Below are positions 37,159 through 48,900 of a stretch of 64,000 nucleotides of DNA, piece by piece (within the stretch, counting starts at the first letter, position 1; the number at the start of each line of letters is the position of its first letter). The position numbers and the translations under genes were made by a program. Origin of the DNA: Zoroaster sp. YZ-2022 (lineage: Eukaryota; Echinodermata; Asteroidea; Forcipulatida; Zoroasteridae); the NCBI GenBank assembly GCA_029582265.1, contig CM055837.1:7205926-7269925 (forward strand), read 5' to 3'. The notes under the pieces are model-generated. The model saw nothing but the letters and a program-made list of their open reading frames with translations. It did no database searches and was not told where the DNA came from.

Positions 37159-38839
37159 TTAAGCTGAAAATATGGTATCATACATTCAATGGACTATTTT
37201 TGTTGAGGGGTTTTATTTAAATTTTTAATTATATTGACAGACTTATCTAATTTCATGCTTTGACGTGTGGCGCCGGTTCAGATTATTATATGAAGGTTTG
37301 TTCAGAAGAACTCAATCACAATGGGGATTTTCGAGAAAAAATACATCTTATAAATTCTTAGTTTGTACTTGCATTTCACATGTTGAAGACATTAAAATAT
37401 TATTTACTGCACTGACAACAAATCCATTTCAAAAAGGAAGTTAAACATAACTTTGGAAATATTTTCATCAAGCGGGAAACGTTCGAGCCAAGAAAAAAGA
37501 AAAAGAAAACATTTTTACCATCGTGGGCGCAGAGCGACAGCTGTAAGATTGGAGACTCATTATCGGGGTATATGTTACCGATTCCCCCGCGGCACTGACA
37601 CACGCAGAAGGGAGAGTCTGTGGAGTTTGTTATGGAGGGCATCCACGGAGCAAGGAGGTCACTTTGGAAGGGGATTTAATAAGAGACTCCGGCCGGTAGA
37701 CCTTGTGTCGCTGTTGCTAGTTCTGAGAATGGTCTGCCTGAAATTAGCATCCATGGCCGCGCCAAGGATGAGTTCAAAACACTAGCAAAAAAATAACTTA
37801 TGAATTGTTTAAAGTACCAGTGAAAACGACGATTTTTTCAGGTTACAGTCACCGTGTATATTTTTCACAAATCACGGATAGATCTTAGTAATTGAAGTAA
37901 CTGATAGAACTAGAGGAAATACAGTAATTAACAGTATTTAAAATGTTCATTAAAATGACCTGTGCGCCGACCCCAGTGGCGAACACACTAGGGGGTATAC
38001 CTGATTGCTTCATATACGGTACAAGTTTGATGACATATGTACAAGACGAACAGGGATGGAAGAGGCACTATTGGACTGCCTGAACCGGCCCTTTAAGATC
38101 AAGATCGGCAAACTCCGCCTCTCATCCCTTTGAACTTCGGAATTTCCCGGTTTGGCCGCCAGTGTTTGTTGATATGCCACATAAACGAGCTGCCGGTGGC
38201 ACTCCTGAATCTATACAAACAAATTGGCCGGTGACCTTTTTCCTGTCGAGAAAAACAAGGAGAGACGGATGATGCCGTGTTTTGCCGAACGGTAGGTGAC
38301 TCGGTTTGTACAGGTTCACTGTTTGGATGTTAAAGCCCCGTCAAGATCTGGGAAAATATTTATTTTATACTGCCCGTCACCGACACAGCTACAGCCAGCT
38401 TAAATATGGGCAGAACCAACTCTTTCACGGAACAAACAAGGAAAGAGTGCTACGAACTCAAATTATTTTGGTAGCAAAGTAAGAAGACCCCCACCCCACA
38501 AAAACAAACCTGCAAGAGGTTTAAGTACAGTCAACGTGTTATGTTAAAAATAAAAAGGCCAAAAACCTTTGTAAACTTCACATTACAACACGGCAGTGCA
38601 TGACAAGTTTCTTGCGTAAAAAAGTCATATACAGAGACCAGACGCGGTCAACTGAACTATACATTAGTGAGGTTAAAATGAAAATTATAAAAACATCATT
38701 TATGAAAACGAACTACTGTCAGATAGTAGTTATTAAAACTTCAAGGCGAACACATTTTTCGGATTTTGACCTAAAACAGACCGGCTTGTTAGGCAGACAT
38801 CACACAGCTTCTCCGGGGAGTTGAGCAGCGGAACTCCGA

Positions 38840-38847
38840 GATCAAAG
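38840..38847 (+). promoter_or_regulatory. TCF/LEF-type site 1.1 kb upstream of NOTUM
   Basis: AGATCAAAGG in a GC-rich patch (about 38830-38900) that also contains GGCGGCCGGGG. It is the site nearest to the NOTUM start codon and the best candidate for a promoter-proximal Wnt response (inference). Confidence 0.4.
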
Positions 38848-39186
38848 GCACCGGTGATCCACGGTCAGGCGGCCGGGGACTTGCGGCACGCGTTGCTCTT
38901 TCGAGGACCGCGGCACATGCGATCAGCTATCTTGTTTCAGATTACGATGAAATATGATTTTTGCGAGTGGTGTTTTCAAGTGGGAAGGCCTTGAACCTTC
39001 GATGAGACCCCCTGGGGTTTCTTTTAATGCAGCGTGGCAAAAGAATGCTTTCAGAAAGCATATTTCGGCAAGTGTTATTGTTTTGACAAGGTTGCTTTTT
39101 TTTTCTTGAAGCTAATCTAACAAAATAAGTTCCTCACCATTTTCTTCTTATGCATTGAATCATTATAAGCCATCCAATTCGTTCAT

Positions 39187-39370
39187 ATCGTAGCCCTCTA
39201 GCGGTGACAGTGCACCCAGTGTGTTCCTGAAGGGCACTTCGGCATCAAGAGAGCATTGCGCAAGCTTTTTATGCGCAAGCTTTTTATGCGCATAACAGTA
39301 CTAAGTACCAATGTAACAGTACTAAGTACCAATGTTCTCTGAAGCCATATTGTGCATTTGCACATCAACT
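39187..39370. repeat. Repeat with ATCGTAGCCCTCTAGCGGTGA edge, copy 2
   Basis: Shares its first about 30 bases and the GCACATCAACTG block with 9509-9733. Contains two local duplications: GCAAGCTTTTTATGCG twice and AACAGTACTAAGTACCAATG twice. Confidence 0.5.
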
Positions 39371-39589
39371 GCTGAACATCCATCAGTGGAGATCTTAAAA
39401 ACATGCATCCTCAACAAGCTCAGAGCAGACACTCTCCACCCCAAAATAATTCTGCTATTATTCAGACATTCCCATACATTCATTCTATTCAGATTGTCTT
39501 GTAAATGTCTTACAGTAAGTCCTTCACCAGCCTCAAATCTCCACAGAATACCAACTAGAACTGCCTTTGTAAACTAAATCCTCTTTTAA

Positions 39590-39920
39590 CCCCCTACTCT
39601 AGCTGCACTTTAGTGGAATGTTGCTATAGCGGTCAAAACCAGTCAACTGCCTGTTTGACTGTTGACCCAAATGTGCACACAGGGGGCATTTTTGACTGTT
39701 TTTTACTGTCATTCTGACAACCCTGAACAATACCAGACAATGCTTTTACCAGTCAAAAACGGTCGACTCATTTTCTATGTTTTGAACTGTAAATGTACTT
39801 ACTACACATGAGGTTTGACAGTGTTCGATTTTTAAGTGCACTATAGATATATATACCTTGGCAAGTACATCAATACATCAACATTTTGACTTATTTTGAC
39901 CCTTGTAGTAAAGTAGGAGG
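39590..39920. mobile_element. TTAA-flanked MITE immediately upstream of NOTUM
   Basis: TTAA at 39586-39589 and 39921-39924; ends CCCCCTACTCTAGC and AGTAGGAGG. The interior repeats GTCAAAA/GTTGACC motifs. It ends 71 bases before the NOTUM ATG. A 3'-truncated sister lies in intron 1 (41201-41465) in the same orientation, so the first coding exon sits between direct repeats. Confidence 0.75.
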
Positions 39921-39991
39921 TTAATAGATGAATTCAATTATACCATTTCTTGTTCCTTTTGTTAAGACATCTTGCTCTTCTCCACAGCATA

Positions 39992-42900
39992 ATGACGTCA
40001 TCAATGACCCTCTTCCTCCTCCTCCTGAACCTCATCCTCCTCACCTCAGCCAGAAGAACCCCAGCAACAGAAGAGGAGGAAGGCGCCCCAGAGGAATCCA
40101 ATGAGTTTGTATTAAATCTCAACAAGGTGAACGTGGACCCAGACAATCTGATGGCACAGATTAAACACCTTGCCTCCGCACTCCACACCTGCGGGTTCAG
40201 TGGAGAGGTGCAACACATGAGGTTGTTCCACCTTGTGAACCAATCAGTGACGTGCAATGATGGGTCACCGGCAGGGTAAGTTTTTTTTCTTTTTCCAAAC
40301 CCAAAATAATAATAATGATAATATAGAAGACAGCACTCCAATAGGGACAGCAATGATGCTGCGAAAGACACTCAAGATCTAAGGCTACAGGATGTAGCTT
40401 GCCTTGAGGTGTAACCGGCAGAAAGGAAAACAAGATCTTTCTTTTCATGCTGTGCTAATTGCGAAATAATAATAATCGGATTTATACAGTGCCAAATTGC
40501 CAAATGATACAAGGCACTACAACAAAGAAAGGAAAAAGTTAAGACAAAAATAATAAAGATGGACAACCAGCTACAATTTTGGGAAAAGACAGATCTTGAG
40601 ACACTTTGAATTTCTGATGGGGATGGGTAAGCTTATTCCATAAATGGGTGGGGAAGGAGTGGCAATAGAAAGGTACCTGTCACCAGCCTGTTTGGGTGAT
40701 TTGTGGACAACAAGGGTTTCACCATCAGAAGAACAAAGGGAGTATGAACAGTTCTTGAATATGAGTAGATAGAGAAGAGAGATAATCTGGTGCAGAGTAT
40801 TTCAATGATTTGATTCATGATTTTTTTTTCATTTGATAACAAAGATAAACAATGTAAATGACATTATGTTCAATGTAGCCCTCATGTTTAATATCAAGGG
40901 CCTTTTCCTGAAATTCAATGAAAACCCTGTGGACTAGTCTGCATGACAGCAAGCAGGGTCTAAGAGCTTCCTATAAATTATAGTATGAAAACGAAATAGC
41001 CTGGTTACCCCTGGAGGGTCAGGCATCTTGGCGCACAAATCTGCTACTGTGAACACCAGGAATGGAATCAATTGAGTGGCCAACAACTTTTACAAAAAAA
41101 AATTGGAGCTTTGAAAGCCACTATTCACTATTGGTAATCTCAAAAAACATTTGTTCACCGTTTTACATACCATTTTCATGTACTGTGAAGTTGGTATTAA
41201 CCCTCCTACTTTAGCTGAACTTTAGTGGCAAGTAGCTGTAGTGGTCAAAACCAGTCAACTGACTGTTTTGACTGTTGACCCAAATGTGCACCCAGGGGCA
41301 TTTTTGACTGTTTTTTTTTTTCGACCACCCTCAACAATACAAGACAAAAACGGTCAACTCATTTTGACCTGTAAATGTACTTACTACACGTAAGGTTTGA
41401 CAGTTTTCCACTTTTAAGTGCATCAGATATACCTTGGCAAGTATATCAACAGTTTGACTGATTTATCTTTTTGATTTTTTTCTCAACAGATACTATTTCA
41501 GGCAATCTCAGGGAAGTAAAAAATGGCTCATTTTTCTTGAAGGCAAGTGTCTATATTATTTTCATGTTTTTTTTAAACTGATGGTTCCCCAGACTACCCT
41601 AGGCTGAAATGATTCAATTCATGTAATATGACCCAGATGTGGTGAACTTAGCAATTATTGGATAAATTCATTCATGTGTTCTTCCATTTATATAAAAAAA
41701 TATACAAAAAACACTTTCTTGTACATTATATCCATTCTGTCAGAAGAACCTTGAAACCAAATTAGTACAGACAGACTGGTATAGTGCAGAATTCAATGAC
41801 ATACATGTGCAAGTTATACACACATGATGTAAAAATAATGTGGACTACATCTGGCATTAGGACTCCTAGCTAGTACTTACAAATGAATTTTGACATCAAA
41901 ACCAAAAATATGTGGCAAATGATTATTAACAGGTGAAACATTCACTGTGAATTGATGACATTAAAAAAAACATCACTTCACAGATCCAAGTTTACATTTG
42001 TATGAACTTGGCTGATACTTTTGTCTTGCTAGATAAATTAATTTATTTTGATTGATCAATTTATTTCTGTCTAGGAGGATGGCACTGTTATGACAGAGAC
42101 AGCTGTCACAAAAGATGGCAGACGTCAAGCAAGCTCATGAGTTCAACAAGTTGGCTCAAAACGAAAACAGGTAACTCGATCTTTGGGTCAATTGATTGGT
42201 GAATTGACTGATCGATCGATCACTCAATTGATTGATTAACCCTAACCCCCTAGGTATTCCGAGTAGGAACCTTCCTGAATCCTCCAAAATCCATCAGTGC
42301 ACTTTTGGAAACATGCCCTTATCTTCAAAATGCACCATGCATTTTCGTTGATCTTTCATATTCAGCACTTAGGCCTGTACTTCTTGCCAGGTAGTAATTT
42401 TGCCCCATATGAAGAGGTGGAAGTACCAGTTTCTGAAAGTGCCGAGTTTTTCCCAAAAAGTGCCCCTTGGAGGATTTTGATGGATTTGGGGTGGTTAGGG
42501 TTAATTGATTGTTGATTTTTTTTGGACTGATTACAGAACAATTGACCGACTGATCCATTGACCAACTGAGTAAATTGGCTGACTGATCAATTAAGTGTAA
42601 CAATGACATGTGCTTAGCTGATGATTCATTGCTTAACATAATCATATTTCACATCTTAGCAAGGATTTTCCAGCTGCTTCTGATGCACATTTGTATTTTT
42701 CATATGAAAGAACTTCCCACATACATGGTTAGCACAGAAATCCTTTAAGCATAAAATCCTATCCAGAAGCACACAATTCCTTGTTAAACAGCAGCATGAA
42801 ATTGGGCAAACATCTACCCGGCCAATCAATCAAGAAGCAACTAATGTATCAATAACTGAAATTTAAAACAATCAATTGATATTATTTATTGAACATTGTT

Positions 42901-45900
42901 TACCACAGGAACTGGAATTCTCTCTCCTGATCCTGAAGAGAATCCAGTATTCTGGAAATCAAACGTTGTGTAAGTAACAAGTGCTCTCTTCCCTGAGATA
43001 TTTACATTAAATTAAATATATCATAACACGCAAAGGGAATGTTCAACAATGTTGGCAAAACTGCTTCTAAAAGTACTCGTTTTCTCTTTGAATCAAGGTA
43101 TACATTAAACAACCAACCTGAGAAAGATTCAGCTTATACTAAATGATGAAAATGCATTCAGACTGTTCATATTCATTTTAAAAACAAATTTGGGAAAGAT
43201 CAGTACTCTTTCCTAAAATCAAACTGGAAATTACTTCACTTTTCTTGAAAGCCTTAGACAACATTTTTTCCAAGGTTTACTGACATAACATTTTTTGTGC
43301 AGATACGTGCCTTACTGCTCAAGTGATGTGTGGAGTGGAACAGCACCGGCATCCGAAACAGGTATGACTGTTAATAAGGGAATAACATTTCTTCTCTTTA
43401 CTGCAGGATAAAGACCGAGGAGTAGTTTGATGCCTGAAAAAACAATTTTTCCTTTCCAGTTTTTCATTTAAAATTTTTCAGTGGAAAACTTTTTCCCTGG
43501 TTACCATTCCCATTTGAATATAAATGCAGCCAAAAGCAAAATGCAAACCAGTGTCCTGCTTGGCCCAATTTCATACTGCTGATTAACTATAGCAGAAATT
43601 TTTCATTAAGTATAAGCGTATCATGGGCGGATCCAGAACATTTTTTAGGGGGGGGGGCTGAGAATCAAAAACAATTATTTTTCAGTACTACAAAAATTAC
43701 AATGAAATAATCAAAGGGAGAGAAAAACAAAGCATACTGTGGGAATGGGAGTGCATTTCCCCTCCCCTCCCCTCTCTCTCTCTCTTTTTAAAAATTTTTT
43801 TTTTTTTTTTTTTTAAACGATTCTAAGGGGGGCTACAGCCCCCTTAGCCCCCCCCCCCCCCCCCCCCCCTGGATCCGCCAAAGCGTATTTCATAGATTAG
43901 CAAGAAAATTCATAGTGCCTTTCTCTATGCGTAACGGATAGCAGCGCTATGAAATGAAAACATCCAGTATGCAAAAAAATCAGCTGCTAAGCGGCTCTAT
44001 GAAGTTGGGGTGCTGGATGCTGGAAACATCTAAGCAACCTCATACGTCAATGTCCAGAGCCAATAGTGAACTAGACAATGTTTACAATAATTGTATATAT
44101 TAATTAAACTTTATTTAATATCTTTACTCTTCCAGGTGGATATGCATTTATGGGTGCCCTGATATTGAATGAGATTTTTAAGGAGTTACTTGGCCTTGGA
44201 CTGCTAGATGCTCGACAAATTGTCTTTGCTGGAAGCAGGTTTGTGAGAGGAAATTCTTAATTCTTAAATTCTTAAGAGTAAATTACTTTTTGGAGTAGCA
44301 AGACTGATCATAATACATGTTATTGAGTTGTATAGGCCTAAACACCACCAGTTCTGAAATGTTCACCAAATTCCACATGGTACATGTCCAGTTTGGCCCA
44401 ATGCTTCGATACTTTCTGAAAAAAAGGTATGAGATTTTTAGCAAAATACATGAGATTTGAAGTGTTGACTTGATTTGTGACTGGACTTCGACTTGTAACA
44501 AAATTACTTTAAATGACTTGACTAGACTAGACTTGGACAAAATGACTTGATTACAACTCGGGCAACAGCATGTTCAGGCAACGACAGAAGGTGTGTCACT
44601 GGGATTTGAAAACATGGACTCGTCCTGTTCTCTTTACTCACAAAGAAACAAGAAAAACTGTTGACCATCGTTTCTTGCTCCTCCTCCTTCAGTGCCGGAG
44701 GGACAGGGGTGCTTCTCAACCTCGACAGAGCGGCAGCAATGCTTACCGAAGCAGGCAGCACTGCCCAAGTCCTGGGCCTGATTGACTCTGGATGGTTTCT
44801 GGATCAAGAGCACCAGACTCCTGAAGCCCAGTGTAGATTTGTTTGCAATCCGGCCTTGGCCCTACAGCTTGGGACAAAGTAAGTTTAACAAAGCTACCCA
44901 GCTCTCCTGGCTACATTCTGGTCTTCCTGATAAGACTCACTTGCACAAAAATGAATTTTCTTCACACACATGTCATATGGGCGTGGGGTCCAGTGACAAG
45001 GCTCTGGAAGCTTATGATGAAATATAGAAAAGTTACAAAAAAATATCAACCCTAAATGGTATGCACTTTAATTATGGAAAAAAGAATCGTCACATGGTCA
45101 ATAATGCAGGATAATAACTGGTTTTGGGCATGGCCACATGCAATAAAGGACCTCGCCTTCGAATTGGTCCAAGCTTTGAACTTGTATTCCAATTATGTCT
45201 GTTAAATCAAAAAAAAAATTGTTGGGGAAAAAATAGCCAAATAGCAATATGCAAATTCATGCTTTGGGGACACACGCGACTTACGAAGTATGTGAGTCAA
45301 CGTGAAAATTTATCACTCTGATTGGTTTGAATCAGTGTCACGTGCCACCTAAATTTAACAGCTGGTGCATGATGCACATATGCACTGCCATGATTTTTAT
45401 GTTAATGCACCCCGTGTGATCACGTTTCATCCAATCAGATTATCTCATCTGTCTTGAGCATTTACATACTTATAATAAACACATACAGGAATCATCAGTT
45501 TTTAATGTCAGTTCTGACCACAGGATTTAAGCCAAAGACTAATAATATATACCTTTGTTTCTTCTTTTTTGGTAAGGTTGTGGCGTAGCGTAGCACCCAA
45601 GTCCTGTATGGAAATGTACGGGGAGGACCAGAAATGGAAATGTTTCTTTGGCTTTCGAACGCATGAAACGTTACAGAGTAAGGAAGTGTTGCTTCTTTCG
45701 TAATTTAGTTCAGGTTGTATAGATGATCGTCAAAAATAGTAAATAATTTTCACAGAAATGTGTGGTCAAATTGAGCTGAATCTTACATGGGTATAGTAAA
45801 CAGTCTGTTTTTCCCATACACAATTTTTATATCTTCATAAGCATGAAAGCATAAAATAACCTTTGGCCTAAGTGAAGCTTGGGTAAAAAAAAATATCCCA

Positions 45901-48900
45901 ACAGAAGCAGAGGTTTACACTAAACATTTTGTAATAAATAAATAAATACAAATAATTTCCCTGTTATTGACTTTTAATATCATTTGGATTTCAGCACCAG
46001 TGTTTATCTTCCAGTGGCTGTATGACGAGGCTCAGTTAATGGTGGGGATGTCTGAACCACCCATCCAAATTGAGCACTGGAACTTCATGCAGAAAACAGG
46101 AAGGGACATGAGGGCTTCACTCCGCAACACCTCGTAAATAATTTTGTGGTATTTTCTTTTCAAATAATAGACATTGCACTAGTACTGTGCGTCCAAGGGA
46201 AATTTTGGAACTGTGTACCCGGCCGCCGTTACGGACCAGTTTCCAGGATTTTCCATCGCATGCCGCTGCGCTCAATAATTCCTCGTACAATGCATAGGCC
46301 TAACAAAGTGCAACACAGTGACATTCATTTCCATTTGTTCATTACCATAAAAAATAACACAAAACAATACCCCCAAAATTTATTATTGTTACAAATTTTA
46401 TGAAATAAAGTAAAGTACCTGAATCCATATTATAAACATGGAATATCGGTATAGAAGTGTTCATCAAAAACTGGCTTTCGGTTTCTGAAATGTTACATTT
46501 TCAGATTTTGAAAAGTGGGTTTTCGGATACCCAAACCTGTAAACAGGAACCAGGTATTTAACTCAACAGTCAGGTACCCGCAAACCTGGGTACCCGGCAC
46601 AGGCCTTCATTGTACATGTAGACTACCTTCTTTTTTAAAATAATTTTCGGGAACAATATTTTTTGTTAAATAGGTTAGCCAATAATGAGGGAGTGTCCTG
46701 GTTAACAAGGTCACCATCCGCTGATTAGCTGGGTAGGTTACCACGGTTACAATGTCACCATCAGCTGATTAGCTGAGGTTACCGTGGTAACAAAGTTAAC
46801 ATTAGCTGATTAGCTGAGCAGGCTTCAACCACATGTGCATCTGTTGTTACTTATTTCTTAAAGGAGGTTAAATTTCCAGAATTCTTCCCTAAATAACAAA
46901 CCGTGGGAGGGGGTCCTGCAGTGAGAATGACCTGTAAAAACTTAGACTTTTACAAGCTTTTCCAGTATTTTCTAGAAGATTTTAAAACAATGTTTGCAAT
47001 CTCAATGAATTTTTTTTTAATTCAGGAATTATTTTTAACGATCCCTGTTTTCATATATGTTTTCATATACGTTTCATATATGTTTCATATATGTTTTATA
47101 TGGAACATTGTAACAATTGGAGATTAAGACTACAGAGAGCATACCGGTTGAAACGTAGAGAAGAGCAAACAGTATCAGAAATACATGTACCATCTTACTA
47201 GAGATACCGCAAACCAAACCGATATTTAGAAATGTTTTGCTATCCATTTAGTCATTACATTGGGTTTTTTTTTTTTGAAAATTAGGTAGAAAGTAATTAA
47301 TAAATTTGTTTGAAAGATATTAAAAATTATTACTCCCTGCATCACAAGTGTTTCTCCTATTTTCTTTTTCAGTGCAGTATTTGCACCAGCGTGCTATGCC
47401 CACATGGTCCTAACAAAAAGGTAAGTGAATTTCATTTGGTCATTTAGGCTAGACATATTTGGCTTTTAATTATCGTTCATGAACTAGTCATGTTTGGTTT
47501 TTACTAATCTTTCATGAACATGATTCTATGTGAAGGCATTCAGGGGAATGTACAGCATTGGACGGAAATGTTGGCAAAATACAGTGACCCAGAAGTCGGT
47601 TTCCAACCCAGCTTATCATCCAACTCACATCTGACGACATATATTTTGTTTGTTTGACCACTCAGTGACTGGACAAACATCCAAGTGCGTAACGTTAGAC
47701 TTCACAAGGCCTTGCAGTGTTGGCTTAAGAAGAATGAACCTGAAGAACAAGGTAAGTCAATTAAACATCTTGCCATAATCACTGTATCTTGCCCGATAGA
47801 GGGCAGTATATCAAAAAAGTTATAATAGTTGGTATGATAACAGACATCTTAATATCTAGACTGGATGATTTTGTACAGCTCTGTTTTGAGGTAAGACTTT
47901 GTGCCATTTTGAGTATATTACAAGATGTGTGCCATTTTGAGTATATTACAAGATGCCATTTAATCACATAATTAATGGTTGCACTCAGTGCAGAATGCAC
48001 GGCCCTGATGCTTCGTTTTTGTATTTTAGCAAACTATGCATTTGCTATGGTTGTGTGCACCCGCCCCTATCAATTCTATGCTGCTCTTAGCATCATTCGA
48101 TGTTGATCATACTACCTGTCAAATATTTTGCTATTTCATGACCAATCTAGTTATATATATGATGTCTATGAATATGTTCACCAGGTGGACATACCTGTAG
48201 TATTCAGATACAATTTTTTACACACACACAAAAAAAACTAATTTGCTAATGAGAAAAATGCATCAAAACTTCCCCTCAAAAGATACTAGACATGGGCGGA
48301 TCCAGAATATTTTTTAGGGTGGGGGGGCTGAGAGTCAGGAATGATTTTTCAGTACTACAAAAATTACAATGAAATAATCAAAGGGAGAGAAAAACAAAGC
48401 ACAGTGAGGGGGAAATGAGGGGAAACATGAGGGGGAAATGAGGGGAAACATGAGGGGGAATACCTTACCATTTGTATCTGATTCTGGTTTTTTATTTTTT
48501 ATTTTTTTTTATTTTTTAACGATTTTAAGGGGAGGCTACAGCAACCCCCCCCCCCCCCCCCCGGATCCGCCAATGCTAGAAGCACTAATGCAAATAAAAA
48601 AGATGTACATTTTATGTTCTGTGATTGAAATTGGTTTTTACTTTTTAGGAAAGTCCATAATGTATGCTTGCCCTTAGTTGTAGCACGTTTAATGTTTGTT
48701 TTTGTGAAGTTTTTCTGTATGCATGTTTTGCAAATTTACACTTAAATTTACACTATTAATCTAAGAAGCAAAAATGAGTTGTTTTTCATGTGAAAAAAAA
48801 GTTCAAATACATTGTTTTAAGTGAACAAAGAGCAGGATTTGAACCTTTGACCTCCGGGTTTAAAGAGCCTGCGCTCTACCCACTGAGCCATCTAGCCCTA

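Larger units (their letters stand above)
17807..39991. other. 22-kb gene-free interval between HGD and NOTUM
   Basis: No exon of a recognisable protein was found on either strand apart from a LINE fragment (35921-36079). Stretches 18700-20800, 22000-24450, 30150-31190, 32300-33900 and 37165-38800 look unique and AT-rich, with short GC-richer islands (about 20830-20940, 25900-26180, 31190-31280, 37540-37760, 38830-38900). Repeats and candidate TCF sites are listed separately. The interval probably contains the NOTUM promoter, a non-coding first exon and regulatory DNA. Confidence 0.6.

Noticed and set aside
37453..37785. 110-residue basic open frame as a gene upstream of NOTUM
   Set aside because: Low-complexity basic composition, no recognisable domain, no splice-compatible neighbours; more likely GC-richer regulatory or untranslated DNA.
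39950..39991. NOTUM start upstream at 39950
   Set aside because: The codon there is TTG, and the segment contains a strong splice-acceptor-like tract ending at 39987; ATG 39992 gives a good signal peptide.
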